Below, piece after piece: positions 1 through 9,994 of a stretch of 64,000 nucleotides of DNA. The DNA lies in assembly GCA_024742305.1 (NCBI GenBank), contig JANSYQ010000001.1, forward strand, positions 124,001-188,000. The letters are read 5' to 3'. The notes below the pieces were generated by a model that saw only the letters and a program-made list of their open reading frames with translations, ran no database searches and was not told the DNA's origin. The position numbers were made by a program, and so were the translations under genes. Source of the stretch: a bacterium. GTDB taxonomy: Bacteria; Bacteroidota; Bacteroidia; Flavobacteriales_D; Crocinitomicaceae. Position 1 is the stretch's first letter; every line of letters starts with the position of its first letter.

Positions 1-3000
1 AGGTCAAATCCAATTTGCTGGTTTCGTTGACGCTCCTGCACGCGGCTGTCTACCGTTCCCCAGTTAATTCCCGAGTAGTTCGCCGACATATTTACGTTGG
101 CAAAATCGGCAAATTGTACACGCATGCTTGCTGTCGCTGCTGATCCTCCCTCATCTACGAAGTCGGTCAATCGCAACTCATTTACCCAAATCACGGCACA
201 TTTCTCTAGTCCGTCTTCGTTCCACGTGTCAAGTTCGTGAGAATTCTTGCCAGGGTTTCGAACACCAATCATGATGGTCTTCATTCCCTGTAAGTTCGGA
301 TTACCTTTCACACGAATAATGCGTTCTTCATTTGGAATTTTCTTTTCGTATACAACGTTGTTCGCAACTCCCGCTGTACCGGAAAGTACCGCTGCATTAC
401 GATCTTGTTTCAGATCCAATAATTTTTGGAACTCAATGTCAATATTGTTGGCTTCTGGCCAAATTTCGAGGTCAGAACTTGCTCCGGGCTGCGTTAAATT
501 CACCGGTACTTCGTACTCGTAATAGTTGTCGGTAAAATCAGTCCCCAAACGGATGAAAACCGTCACATCTTCATCATTAAGCGGAGTAGATGCACCTGCT
601 ACAGCTTCCCCGTGAACGAACATTTTCAACCGCTTGTAGGTACGAACGTCGAACTGCACATTACGGAAGGCAGCACGAGCATCTCCATCTTGAAGATTAC
701 AAACTTCCAACATCAATGACTGCTCGTTCAAAGGACGTTGAATCGGCTGAGATGGATCAATTTCTTGTTGAATTCCTGGAGGAATTACGTACTGTACTGG
801 CGAACGCTGCTCATTTTCCTGAATGTTTACAGCACCGATATTAAAGGTTGTAAGGTTTGGATCCACAGTAACACCATCTCCCGGCTCTGTCAAATCCTCA
901 GCGTAACGTCTCCATTCTCCACGGATAAACTCCAAACGTGCGAATCGTAAAACAACCTCCTCGTTAAAATCTTTCAGGAACATACGCATGAAGCGAATAG
1001 AGCGGAAGTCAGTAATTCCGTTAATTCGTTTCTCGAAATCTACAATTGGCACTCGGAACTGATACCATGTCTCTACCTTGTTCCCCGTCGGTGTTCCTAC
1101 GGTGTAATCTTGTGAAGAGATGATGTAGTTTTGTCCTACAATCATGTCCTGTGGACGCATACTAATTTTGTACTGGAAGTAGCTCTCCGTTTCTGAAAGG
1201 TTGTTGTCCTGATTGATGTCCTCAATATCCGGCGTATTCGATCCAAGCGTTGGATAGCCTCCTCCATTTGGGTTCATGGCATCCGACATTTCTGTCGTTG
1301 GCGAGTTGCCCTCCATTCCGTTGAATTGCTTGTAGCGCTCCAAAATACTCAAGTCAGCCGCATCATAATCATCATCACGATAATAGTTGTAGTCATCCGA
1401 AGATGGATCGGCTAGCATGCGTGCTTTTGTTGCAGCATCAAGGGTTCCGTTGTTCTGCACCCACGTCACATAGTTTTGATAATGTAGCGCTTCATCGGCA
1501 TTGCTCCATCCATCAATCCCCACATCCTGATTTGCGCGTGTTTCGGGGTCGGCATCAAAAGCATTCACAATTACTTGTTGCGTAGAGACTCGCGCCCAAA
1601 TCGTTGTATCAATATTGTCCGCAGTTGCCGTTGTTGATGTTGGCAAACCGTGCTCAAAACTCTTTCTAGAGTCCGGCAAGATATCCTCTGAAATGTTTCC
1701 GAGGTTGAAATACAAATCTCCTCCTGAGTGATTGCCTGGGTTTTGTGCCTCAGCATCATCATTGAATGGATCCAACAACCAAAACTGAATGTACTCGATG
1801 TTGGTTTGTTCAAAGTTATTGGTGGTCAATGCACGCATAATTCCACCCCAACGGTTTTGCGGATCTGTGAATGTTCCATCGGCATTCACGGTGTTGGTAG
1901 TATCGTAATTATACATTCCGCGTTCTTCCGGATAATACGCCAGGTCCAACACAGGTACGTTTGTTGGTGTTCCGTATTGGTTTACCTGATTCGGCCAAAT
2001 TTCTTGGAACTGCACCAATCGCATTCTACTGTCAGAAATTTGATTTTGGTTCGATGTCCACTCCGATGTTTGATAGAAGTAAGGATCGATTACATACCAT
2101 GCAATTTTAGCCGTTTTGGCACGTGCACTTAAATTATTCGCATTGGCTTCCGGGAAAAGATCCGGTTGCCCTTGAGGTACGGTTGCCAAATTCCATGCAG
2201 TGAAAGATCGAAGGTCGATGGTACTTTGTGCCCCTTCAAAATCGTCAATGTACGAGGTTCCGTCTCGGTTGATCACTCGTGGCTGACCCGGAATCAAGTG
2301 AGCAAACTCTCCTTGGAAGTCAATGGTAGATTTTGCTTTTGTTGAGATTCCCGGTAGGAAGTCGACCATTTTCGTCAGGAACGGAACATCAGCGCTCCAC
2401 TGAATGTCGGCACCCAAAATATTGTTTTTGTACGGCTCGCTACCGATATCTACTTTTTGCGTCACCGGTCGCTCCATCATACGCATCCACGTAGCTCCTA
2501 CATTGAAACGATCACTGAAACGGTGCGATACACGCGATCCAATTAACGATCTCGCTTGGAATCCGAAGACGTTGTTACTCTCTACTGAAATATTGATTGG
2601 AGTTCCTGATTCCAGTACACCTGAATTCAAGATTTTCACTCGACCTAAGTTATAGTCTACTGTGTAATCAACTCCTTCAATAAGTTGCAAACCACCTGCA
2701 GTAACAGTAACACCTCCTTCTGGAACGTTCAGCACATTCAGTGGAATATCCGAACTGATCGACGATTGATACTGTCCCGAGAATGAGAATCGATTCTTGG
2801 CTGGTATCAATTGCGCGGCAATCTGCGTGGAATCATACAACTCCTGGAAGACCACTCCATTTACGATAGATGGTGCCACGCCTTCGGAAAGAAGTTTTTC
2901 CTCCAAGGTAGTTCCGAAAGGTTCAATCGTTGAGAAGTAGACTCGACCGTTCCTTGTGTTTATCGTACCCGCATTTACAATTCTGTTCCTTTCAGTACCG

Positions 3001-4742
3001 TCAAATTCTAGCGGTACGAAGTCAAAGACTCCATCTGAAAAAGGTTGGTAGTTGAAATTGATGCGGTCCATCTCAATTAAGGTTACCAACTGCTCTTCCG
3101 CTAAAGCACTCGTATTTGGATCCAATCCGAAGTTTTCTGCTGGCAAGAACGGTCCAAGAACAGACGTTTCCGGGTTGTTGTACATGACATCCATTCGGAA
3201 CCCTTGCTGATCCAACTGATAGGCACCAATCGAATACACGTTTTTCATCATCAAATCCCACGTATTCGTATTTGGATTCAACAACGTTGGACGCAACATT
3301 TTTAGGATCAAGGCATCTTGTCCGGTGGAACCATCCGTTGATAATTCTCCTACTTGATATGTCTCCCCTCTGTATGTGTACTCGTAAGCAACTCCTAATA
3401 CTTCGTCATTGTTTAATGGCAAGTTCAAGGAGATAAAACCAAGTTGTGCGTTGTAAGTAAATTCTTGTTCCGAAAGCTTTCGCGCGTTCTCTACTTTTTC
3501 GTAGTGAATGGCCTGCTGGAAAGGTCCCGGCTGCACCACCTGAGAGGAGAGCGCAGAAACAGAGTTGACAAAACCGCGAATGGTAGGGTTGGTAGATGCC
3601 CAAGCATACAAACCATTGGCATCATTATCGGGGAGTTCTTCCACCCAAAAACTACCGGGATCTCCTTCACAATTCTCTGACAATGCCTCTCCTAAATCAG
3701 CGAAAGCGATAATATTTCGAGTGTTTTCCGTGGTAGCGTTTCGGTTGGTTACCCAAACTTCAATACGCGTAATATTAATCGTGGTGTTCGCAATTGGCAA
3801 AGTCTCCATCGCTTCATCGTAGTGATCGCGGTGGTAATGGTTGATGAAGTAGTGACGGTTGGCTTCATAGTTGTCTGCCGACACCTCAAAACGTTGCTGT
3901 TGCGCTTCACCTTCAATGGTAATTTCTTTTCGCTGTCCACGCTGCGATGCTGCAATCACATCTACGTAAGTTTTTCCGAAGCGCAATTGCGTGCTGGCTC
4001 CGAATAGTGTTTGCGAACTTGGAATTAGTGCTGTTGGCGGGTTGAATGACACGTTTCCTAGAGCGATTTTCTGAACGATTTGATCTTCGTTCCCGGCGTA
4101 CTCTAGAGTGGAAATGTTATCGAAGTTGAATGCTGCCTGTGTATCGTAACTAGTATTGATTTTCAGCTTCGTACCAATTTGTCCTGTAAGGTTGAGTTTG
4201 ATTTGCTGCTGAAAGTCAAAACGAGTAATTCTTCGCTGCCGTACCGGCAAAATTGGGTTGTCGTATCGGGAAGAGTTTACACCAAATGATAATTCGACAT
4301 TTCCTTGTGGTGTGATGACAATTTCATCTGATCCGAAGAAGCTTTCGAATACTTTGCTGTCGATTTTAATCGGCAATTGGAAGGGCTGACTTTCTTCGGT
4401 TTGTTCGTCAATACGGTCGCGCCAGTTGGCTTGTAATGATTTCTGTCGTTCGTACTCAATGTACTCTTCGAAAGTCATTACGGACGGATTTCGGTAATTT
4501 AAGTCACTACCGATGGTTTCCGTAAAGATGTACGTTCCTGTAATTGGATCATACACAATCGTTTGGTTCACTCCTGTTGGATCACCGAGGTCAAAACTTT
4601 GATTGCCTGATTGCGTTGGATCGTACGTCGGATCGATAGGGTAAATGAGCGAATCAGGGTCTCCTGTTTGCGCATACCCAAACGTTGCCCCGAAAAGGCA
4701 AAGTAGTATTGTTAGTTTCGTGTGTAGTATCTTCGTTATCAA
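1..4742 (-). CDS. sprA: SprA, T9SS outer-membrane translocon (3' end outside window)
   Basis: About 1,580 codons of one continuous leftward frame are visible; the C-terminus lies beyond base 1. SprA forms the giant outer-membrane barrel through which type IX secretion cargo leaves the cell, and in gliding species it also carries the adhesin SprB. The family hallmark, a segment reading PGQPRVINRDGTSYIDDFEG, lies near residues 820-835. The long stretches of alternating aromatic and polar residues are typical of SprA. No ATG is available: the frame is closed by a TGA inside ruvA, and the only common start is TTG at 4742-4740. That start gives a basic N-terminus, a hydrophobic stretch (LTILLCLFGATFGYA) and a signal-peptidase-like AQ site. 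It begins 2 nt after the ruvA stop, so translation is probably coupled. The maeB-ruvA-sprA order is typical of flavobacteria. Identity is very secure; the TTG start is an inference. Confidence 0.96.
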   Translation of the reverse strand, partial: MITKILHTKLTILLCLFGATFGYAQTGDPDSLIYPIDPTYDPTQSGNQSFDLGDPTGVNQTIVYDPITGTYIFTETIGSDLNYRNPSVMTFEEYIEYERQKSLQANWRDRIDEQTEESQPFQLPIKIDSKVFESFFGSDEIVITPQGNVELSFGVNSSRYDNPILPVRQRRITRFDFQQQIKLNLTGQIGTKLKINTSYDTQAAFNFDNISTLEYAGNEDQIVQKIALGNVSFNPPTALIPSSQTLFGASTQLRFGKTYVDVIAASQRGQRKEITIEGEAQQQRFEVSADNYEANRHYFINHYHRDHYDEAMETLPIANTTINITRIEVWVTNRNATTENTRNIIAFADLGEALSENCEGDPGSFWVEELPDNDANGLYAWASTNPTIRGFVNSVSALSSQVVQPGPFQQAIHYEKVENARKLSEQEFTYNAQLGFISLNLPLNNDEVLGVAYEYTYRGETYQVGELSTDGSTGQDALILKMLRPTLLNPNTNTWDLMMKNVYSIGAYQLDQQGFRMDVMYNNPETSVLGPFLPAENFGLDPNTSALAEEQLVTLIEMDRINFNYQPFSDGVFDFVPLEFDGTERNRIVNAGTINTRNGRVYFSTIEPFGTTLEEKLLSEGVAPSIVNGVVFQELYDSTQIAAQLIPAKNRFSFSGQYQSSISSDIPLNVLNVPEGGVTVTAGGLQLIEGVDYTVDYNLGRVKILNSGVLESGTPINISVESNNVFGFQARSLIGSRVSHRFSDRFNVGATWMRMMERPVTQKVDIGSEPYKNNILGADIQWSADVPFLTKMVDFLPGISTKAKSTIDFQGEFAHLIPGQPRVINRDGTSYIDDFEGAQSTIDLRSFTAWNLATVPQGQPDLFPEANANNLSARAKTAKIAWYVIDPYFYQTSEWTSNQNQISDSRMRLVQFQEIWPNQVNQYGTPTNVPVLDLAYYPEERGMYNYDTTNTVNADGTFTDPQNRWGGIMRALTTNNFEQTNIEYIQFWLLDPFNDDAEAQNPGNHSGGDLYFNLGNISEDILPDSRKSFEHGLPTSTTATADNIDTTIWARVSTQQVIVNAFDADPETRANQDVGIDGWSNADEALHYQNYVTWVQNNGTLDAATKARMLADPSSDDYNYYRDDDYDAADLSILERYKQFNGMEGNSPTTEMSDAMNPNGGGYPTLGSNTPDIEDINQDNNLSETESYFQYKISMRPQDMIVGQNYIISSQDYTVGTPTGNKVETWYQFRVPIVDFEKRINGITDFRSIRFMRMFLKDFNEEVVLRFARLEFIRGEWRRYAEDLTEPGDGVTVDPNLTTFNIGAVNIQENEQRSPVQYVIPPGIQQEIDPSQPIQRPLNEQSLMLEVCNLQDGDARAAFRNVQFDVRTYKRLKMFVHGEAVAGASTPLNDEDVTVFIRLGTDFTDNYYEYEVPVNLTQPGASSDLEIWPEANNIDIEFQKLLDLKQDRNAAVLSGTAGVANNVVYEKKIPNEERIIRVKGNPNLQGMKTIMIGVRNPGKNSHELDTWNEDGLEKCAVIWVNELRLTDFVDEGGSAATASMRVQFADFANVNMSANYSGINWGTVDSRVQERQRNQQIGFD

Positions 4743-4744
4743 CG

Positions 4745-5320
4745 TTATAGTATTTTCAACGCTTCCTTGATTAAGCCTTCAACCGATTCATTTCCTGTAC
4801 TCACTTTGTCAATTGCTTTTTCGGCTGATTTCTTGTCGAAACCTAAGGAAACCAATGCAGTTAACGCATCAAAATGCGTTGTATTGTTCGCAGCAAATAT
4901 ATTTTCGGTCGAAAAGGTCATTTTTAACATTTTATCCTTCAAATCGACGATTACACGCTGCGCAGTTTTGGCTCCAATCCCTTTTATACTCTTTATTGTA
5001 GCTACATCTTCTGATTGTATCGCTTGCGCAATTTCTTGCGGCACCAAAGACGACAACATAATCATGGCTGTATTCGGCCCAATTCCGGAAACTGAAATCA
5101 GGTGATTGAACATTTCACGCTCCGTTGTATCGGCAAATCCATACAACAATTGCGCATCTTCACGAACAATCATTTTCGTGTACACCTTCACGGCTTCATC
5201 GCTTCCCAATGCACCATAAGTATTTAGGGAAATAGATACTTCGTATCCAACACCGCCGCAATCGACAATAATTGACGTTGGATTCTTTTCAAGAAGACGA
5301 CCGTTGAGCTGTGCAATCAT
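4745..5320 (-). CDS. ruvA: Holliday junction DNA helicase subunit RuvA
   Basis: The protein is 191 aa, the normal RuvA length. RuvA tetramers bind Holliday junctions and load the RuvB motor during recombination repair. The N-terminal OB-fold begins MIAQLNGRLLEKNPTSIIVD, with VGYEV following. Two helix-hairpin-helix segments follow near residues 70-125 (LISVSGIGPNTAMIML and IKSIKGIGAKTAQRVIVDLK). A C-terminal domain III (ALVSLGFDKKSAEKAI) would contact RuvB. The gene starts 1 nt after the maeB stop and ends 2 nt before the TTG of sprA, so the three genes probably share a transcript. ruvB is not in the window. Confidence 0.97.
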   Translation of the reverse strand: MIAQLNGRLLEKNPTSIIVDCGGVGYEVSISLNTYGALGSDEAVKVYTKMIVREDAQLLYGFADTTEREMFNHLISVSGIGPNTAMIMLSSLVPQEIAQAIQSEDVATIKSIKGIGAKTAQRVIVDLKDKMLKMTFSTENIFAANNTTHFDALTALVSLGFDKKSAEKAIDKVSTGNESVEGLIKEALKIL

Positions 5321-5321
5321 G

Positions 5322-7586
5322 CTATTTGTTTTGAGCGTCTACCGCCGCGATTTTTACCATGTTAATGATTTCACGAACAGACGATCCCATTTGAAGAATG
5401 TGAATCGACTTGCGCAAGCCCACCAAAACAGGCCCAAATGCCTCGCCTTCTGTAATTTCCTGCAATAACTTGTACGCAATGTTTCCGGAAGATAGGTTCG
5501 GGAAAATTAGGGTGTTTACGTTTTTGTTCGCCAACGTTGAGAATGAGAACTTCTCTTGCATAAGTGCGTTGTTCAACGCGAAATCTGCTTGTACTTCTCC
5601 ATCAACAATTAAGTTCGGTTCTTCTTCGTGCAAGATTTCCACTGCTTTTGCCATTTTCTTGGGATCATCGCCAATAGATGATCCAAAGTTGGAGTAACTC
5701 AACAAGGCAATTCTTGGTGTTACTTTGAACTTTCGGATGGTTCTAGCAACGTTGGAAGTAATTTCTGCGATATCCTCTGCTGTTGGATTTAAGTTTACCG
5801 TGGTATCAGCCAAGAACAAAGGACCGCGCTTGGTACTTAAAATGTACATTCCAGCGACTTTGTTCATGTCCTTTTGAATTCCAACAGTTTGAATGGCCGT
5901 TCGAACAAGCTCTCGGTAGTTACGCGTTAGTCCCGTAATCATGGCATCTGCATCGCCCATTTCGACCATCATGGCGCCAAAGTGGTTACGTTCACGCATA
6001 ACTTGAATCGCTTCGAATTCAGTGACACCTTTTCTGTTTCGTTTCTCAAAGAATGCCTGTCCGAATGCGATACGACGATCTCGCTCTTCATCCGACTTCG
6101 GATCAATGATTTCCACCTCAGGAATCTCGATCATGTATTCTTCGATCAATCCTTCAATTTTATCACGGCGACCCAAAAGAATCGGTTGTGCTACACCTTC
6201 CTCCCAAGAAGTTTGAGCAGCTTTTAAAATCTTGATGTTGTCCGCCTCTGCAAAAACGATGCGTTTCGGTGATCGCTGTGCTTTCTCGGTGATATTTCGA
6301 AGAAGCTTGTTATCTAGTCCAAGACGGTTTTTCAATTCCATTTCGTATTCCTCCCAATCTTCAATCGGACTTTTTGCCACACCGGATTCCATTGCAGCCT
6401 TGGCTACTGCCGGAGCTACGTAGTAAATCAATCGTGGATCTAGAGGTTTTGGAATGAATTGCTCGCGCCCAAAAGAGATGTTTTTCTCCCCATAAGCTTC
6501 GATTACTTCTTCCGGAATGGTTTCTTTCGCAAGTTCTGCGATGGCTTTCACGGCTGCAAGTTTCATTTCTTCATTGATCGCCGTAGCACGCACGTCAAGT
6601 GCACCTCGGAAAATGAAAGGGAAACCTAGTACGTTATTCACCTGATTCGGGTGATCGGAACGTCCGGTAGCCATGATAATATCTTTACGCACGGATGTAG
6701 CTTCTTTATAAGCGATTTCCGGCTCTGGATTTGCGAGTGCAAAAACGATAGGATCTTTCGCCATTTTCTTGATCATTTCTCTTGAAACGATTCCTCCAAG
6801 TGAAAGCCCAAGAAAAACATCTGCTTTTTTGAATGCATCTTCGAACGCTACATCTTTTTTGTGCTTACCGAATTGTAACTTGTTTTTGTCTAGGTTGTCT
6901 CTACCTGACCAAATCAACCCTTTGGAGTCGTACATGTAGATATTCTCCAACTTAGCTCCTAAAGCATGGTATAAACGTGCACAAGAAAGTGCCGAGGCTC
7001 CTGCACCAGATACGACGATTTTTACTTTTTCGATCTTCTTATTTGCAAGTTCTAGCGCGTTCAGTAAAGCAGCTGATGAAATGATCGCTGTTCCGTGCTG
7101 GTCATCGTGCATGATGGGAATATCCAACTCTTCCTTCAAGCGTGATTCAATCTCAAACGCCTCAGGCGCCTTAATATCCTCTAGGTTTATCCCCCCAAAG
7201 GTAGGCGCAATGGCCTTTACCGTTTCGATGAACTTATCGGGATCGGACGCATCTACTTCAATATCAAAAACGTCAATGTCTGCGAAGATTTTAAAGAGTA
7301 GTCCTTTCCCTTCCATAACTGGCTTGGAGGCTTCGGGTCCGATATCTCCCAAACCAAGAACAGCTGTTCCGTTAGAAATTACAGCCACCAAGTTTCCTTT
7401 GCTGGTGTACTTATAAACATCTTCTTTCGATTCTGCGATGCGCAAACAAGGCTCAGCTACCCCCGGAGAATATGCCAAGGATAAGTCTCTTTGGGAAGCA
7501 TAAGGTTTTGTTGGAATCACCTCTATTTTTCCCGGCTTGCCTTGTGAATGGTAGTCTAGTGCGTCTTGTTTTCTGATTTTAGCCAT
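5322..7586 (-). CDS. maeB: NADP-dependent malic enzyme fused to phosphotransacetylase-like domain
   Basis: The protein is 754 aa, the length of MaeB-type malic enzymes. It decarboxylates malate to pyruvate with reduction of NAD(P), supplying NADPH and linking the TCA cycle to gluconeogenesis. The N-terminal malic domain (about 1-160) contains the family segment LAYSPGVAEPC and the HDDQHGTA motif. The NAD-binding domain follows with VVSGAGASALSCARL near residue 195. From about residue 430 a phosphate acetyl/butyryl-transferase-like domain begins (RIVFAEADNIKILKAA); in MaeB it is regulatory and binds acetyl-CoA. The gene is first in the cluster with ruvA and sprA. A TAACTTTA box at 7614-7607 on the minus strand resembles the -7 element, but no good -33 was found. 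Confidence 0.96.
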   Translation of the reverse strand: MAKIRKQDALDYHSQGKPGKIEVIPTKPYASQRDLSLAYSPGVAEPCLRIAESKEDVYKYTSKGNLVAVISNGTAVLGLGDIGPEASKPVMEGKGLLFKIFADIDVFDIEVDASDPDKFIETVKAIAPTFGGINLEDIKAPEAFEIESRLKEELDIPIMHDDQHGTAIISSAALLNALELANKKIEKVKIVVSGAGASALSCARLYHALGAKLENIYMYDSKGLIWSGRDNLDKNKLQFGKHKKDVAFEDAFKKADVFLGLSLGGIVSREMIKKMAKDPIVFALANPEPEIAYKEATSVRKDIIMATGRSDHPNQVNNVLGFPFIFRGALDVRATAINEEMKLAAVKAIAELAKETIPEEVIEAYGEKNISFGREQFIPKPLDPRLIYYVAPAVAKAAMESGVAKSPIEDWEEYEMELKNRLGLDNKLLRNITEKAQRSPKRIVFAEADNIKILKAAQTSWEEGVAQPILLGRRDKIEGLIEEYMIEIPEVEIIDPKSDEERDRRIAFGQAFFEKRNRKGVTEFEAIQVMRERNHFGAMMVEMGDADAMITGLTRNYRELVRTAIQTVGIQKDMNKVAGMYILSTKRGPLFLADTTVNLNPTAEDIAEITSNVARTIRKFKVTPRIALLSYSNFGSSIGDDPKKMAKAVEILHEEEPNLIVDGEVQADFALNNALMQEKFSFSTLANKNVNTLIFPNLSSGNIAYKLLQEITEGEAFGPVLVGLRKSIHILQMGSSVREIINMVKIAAVDAQNK

Positions 7587-7716
7587 AGTCGCTATTTTGA
7601 AGCGGCTAAAGTTACGAAGATTCCAGAAGAATACAGGGAATCATGCCTTTTATTCCGTGAAAGATTTAACCCTATGCAGGCGATTTCCTAGATAATGGCA
7701 ATGCTGCGTATTTTTT

Positions 7717-7799
7717 ACCACGTAGTCACAGATAACATTACGATAAGTGCGTAAAAGCTGCTTAAAAGAGGCGCACTAGATTATGGCTTTGTCATAATC
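7717..7799 (+). repeat. 83-bp dispersed intergenic repeat, copy A
   Basis: This copy starts with ACCACGTAGTCAC and ends in a hairpin with arms GATTATGGC and GTCATAATC around TTT. The distance from the ACCAC start to the hairpin end is 83 bp, as in four other copies (13774, 13990, 14206 and 24795). It is the most diverged copy: its middle is poorly conserved, but the GCGCACTAG block before the hairpin is kept. It lies in the 400-bp gap between maeB and the next T9SS cargo gene. I saw nothing else recognisable in 7587-7936. Confidence 0.7.
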
Positions 7800-7936
7800 C
7801 CCCTGCCCGTGAGTAGGCGGAGTGTGGTAGAATTACAATTGTCGGAATTTTGCCAACATCCAATCAAATTCCCCTATGAGGATTAAAGGTGAGTGTACGT
7901 TTGAAGGACGATCAAAGCATGATTGGTACAAAAGCA

Positions 7937-7962
7937 AAAGGGAGGACTTACGCCCTCCCTTT
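7937..7962 (-). terminator. Intrinsic terminator after the T9SS cargo gene
   Basis: A perfect 9-bp stem (AAAGGGAGG at 7937-7945 and CCTCCCTTT at 7954-7962) has an 8-nt loop. On the minus strand it is followed by a short T-rich stretch. It lies 25 bp past the stop of the leftward gene at 7987. Confidence 0.8.
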
Positions 7963-7986
7963 CTAGTTTATTTTTGATTGTTGATC

Positions 7987-9933
7987 TTACTCAACAACTA
8001 CTTTTTTAGTAGCTACTCCGTTCTCAGAAGAAACAAGAACAGTGTAGATTCCTGGTGCCAATGTAGATGCATCTACAACAGTCTCAGACTGACCAGCAGC
8101 ATTTTGAGTTGCTACTACTTTACCTTGTACGTCAATTACTGAGATAGCAACATCAGAAGACTCATCCAACTTCACAGTGAAGTTATCAGTAGCTGGGTTC
8201 GGGTAGATAGCAAACGCTACAGCAGTCTCTTCAGACACTGAACTCAACTCATCAACATTGATGTTATCCAAGAACAAGTTGTTTCCGTATGCAGAAACAA
8301 ACTCGAAACGAACAACTACATCACTCATTCCGTTGTAAGCTGAAAGGTCAACAGTGTTTGTTGTCCAATCTCCAGCAGCAGGTGCGTTGTACTGAGTAGT
8401 ACTTGCTGGCAATGTAGCCAATGCAGATCCAGCCGCTTGGAACTCTTGGTTCCATGTTGCACCACAGTCAGTAGATACGTAAACTGTCAACTGATCGTTT
8501 TCAGACGTATACTGCTTGTACGTGTGATCGAATGCCAACGTTGCGTTGTTCGCAGGCATGTTGATTTTCTGCATAGTCAAGTTCATTGTTCCCGACTGGA
8601 TGCTGTAGAAACGAACACGGATAGAGCGATCAGACTGACCGTATCCACCAATTGAACCGTAGTTGTAAGAAGGTCCATCAAGAACCCCAAATACAGCAGA
8701 CGTCAAAGAAGCATCAGCATCAAAGATTGCAGTAGAAAGATCACGAGAATAACCAGTTCCTGTTTCCAAAGGAGCATTTTCCATTGTTTCCATTACAGGA
8801 GCAGCAACACCGTTAGCGTTCAATTTGTTGTAAATCTCATCTGGAATCGCAACTGCGTTCGGGCTAGACCAAGGCTGACCTCCGTTCGCTGAAACAATTG
8901 AGTAAGAAACTGTAGAAGTTCCTGGGTTCAATGTTGTTGCAGGGAAAGTAATTGTAGTTGAGTTACCACCTGTCAAAGTCCCTGTCCAAGTTTCTTGAAC
9001 TGGAGTACCTCCGTCGATAGAGTACTCAGCAACGATAGAAGTAATGTCTGTTCCTTGATCGTTATTAGTGAATTCAACAGCTGGAGTGAAAGCGTAATCA
9101 CAAAGTCCAGCTCCTGCAGTAGAAGCAGATGCTGCCGCTACGTTTACGATTCCTGGGATTGGAGAATAAACAGACTTAGCCGCTTGGTGAACATCTTTTG
9201 TAGCATCATTTTGGATGTATACTGCAAAACGAACTTGCGCCTTATCAAAAAGGTAAGAAGGCAAGTTAGAGATAGTAAATGAGTAAGACTCAGTTGCGTT
9301 ACCAGCGATAGTTGGCAATGCAGATCCAGCTTCAGCGTTTGAAGTAGATCCAGTAGTTGTATACATCTGACGAAGTACGTTGTAGAAAATTGTTTCTCCG
9401 TTAGATCCTGGAGCTGTACCGTAATCTACTACGTCCTCATACAAGGCAACGTAAATACGATCTGCATCTGAAACTGCAGAACCTGTTGTATTCGTCACGT
9501 CGATGTTTACATCAACAGTGTTAGCATCTTGCCAAGACTGAGTTACTGTGATATCGTATGGAGTAGTTTCCTGAGCTGCAGCAGCCAAAGTTGATGCTGT
9601 AACAATTGTGTTAGGAGCTCCTGGGGAACCACCATTCAATGTAGTGTTTGGAACACCTGATACACCATAGTAATTACGACGTACGTCTGGTCCTGCTGGG
9701 TATGCTGCGTTCATAGGGTCAGTCCCTGGCCAAGATACTTGGTGGGAAACCTTTACGTATTCACCTCCTCCGTTCGCATAATTGTCGAGAGTGGTTTTCA
9801 TTGCTGGGTTCTGAGAGGCGCAAGGTCCACAAGACGCCTGAGTGAAGTGCTCAATCATTGGCGTTCTGCCTACTTGCGAGAAAGCTAACGACGAAGACGC
9901 GATAGCTAAAACTGCTAGTAAATTTCTTTTCAT
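7987..9933 (-). CDS. Secreted Omp28-like protein with T9SS type A sorting domain
   Basis: The protein is 648 aa when started at the ATG in front of MKRNLLAVLAIASSSLAFSQ, a clear Sec signal peptide. The open frame extends 21 codons upstream, but without signal-peptide logic. The mature N-terminus (GRTPMIEHFTQASCGPCASQ) resembles the thioredoxin-like Omp28 family and contains a CGPC active-site-like motif near residue 36. The middle is a beta-rich adhesion-type region with a jelly-roll or MAM-like segment near residues 400-560 (LDNINVDEL). The last ~75 residues are a type A sorting domain (FAIYPNPATDNFTV ... GIYTVLVSSENGVATKKVVV), which directs export through SprA and anchoring or release at the surface. 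The role of the CGPC motif outside the cell is unknown. The gene is monocistronic with its own terminator. Confidence 0.88.
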   Translation of the reverse strand: MKRNLLAVLAIASSSLAFSQVGRTPMIEHFTQASCGPCASQNPAMKTTLDNYANGGGEYVKVSHQVSWPGTDPMNAAYPAGPDVRRNYYGVSGVPNTTLNGGSPGAPNTIVTASTLAAAAQETTPYDITVTQSWQDANTVDVNIDVTNTTGSAVSDADRIYVALYEDVVDYGTAPGSNGETIFYNVLRQMYTTTGSTSNAEAGSALPTIAGNATESYSFTISNLPSYLFDKAQVRFAVYIQNDATKDVHQAAKSVYSPIPGIVNVAAASASTAGAGLCDYAFTPAVEFTNNDQGTDITSIVAEYSIDGGTPVQETWTGTLTGGNSTTITFPATTLNPGTSTVSYSIVSANGGQPWSSPNAVAIPDEIYNKLNANGVAAPVMETMENAPLETGTGYSRDLSTAIFDADASLTSAVFGVLDGPSYNYGSIGGYGQSDRSIRVRFYSIQSGTMNLTMQKINMPANNATLAFDHTYKQYTSENDQLTVYVSTDCGATWNQEFQAAGSALATLPASTTQYNAPAAGDWTTNTVDLSAYNGMSDVVVRFEFVSAYGNNLFLDNINVDELSSVSEETAVAFAIYPNPATDNFTVKLDESSDVAISVIDVQGKVVATQNAAGQSETVVDASTLAPGIYTVLVSSENGVATKKVVVE

Positions 9934-9966
9934 AATTCGTATTTTCCGCCTAAAATAAAACCTTCG

Positions 9967-9994
9967 GTCCAAAGGACACAAAAAAACCTTGGAC
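9967..9994 (-). other. Hairpin in the 5' region of the Omp28-like gene
   Basis: GTCCAAAGG (9967-9975) and CCTTGGAC (9987-9994) can pair with one bulged base around an A/T-rich loop, 33-60 bp upstream of the ATG at 9933. GGACA recurs at 9974, 9991, 10015 and 10044. It could be an mRNA 5'-UTR structure; no function can be assigned. Confidence 0.35.
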
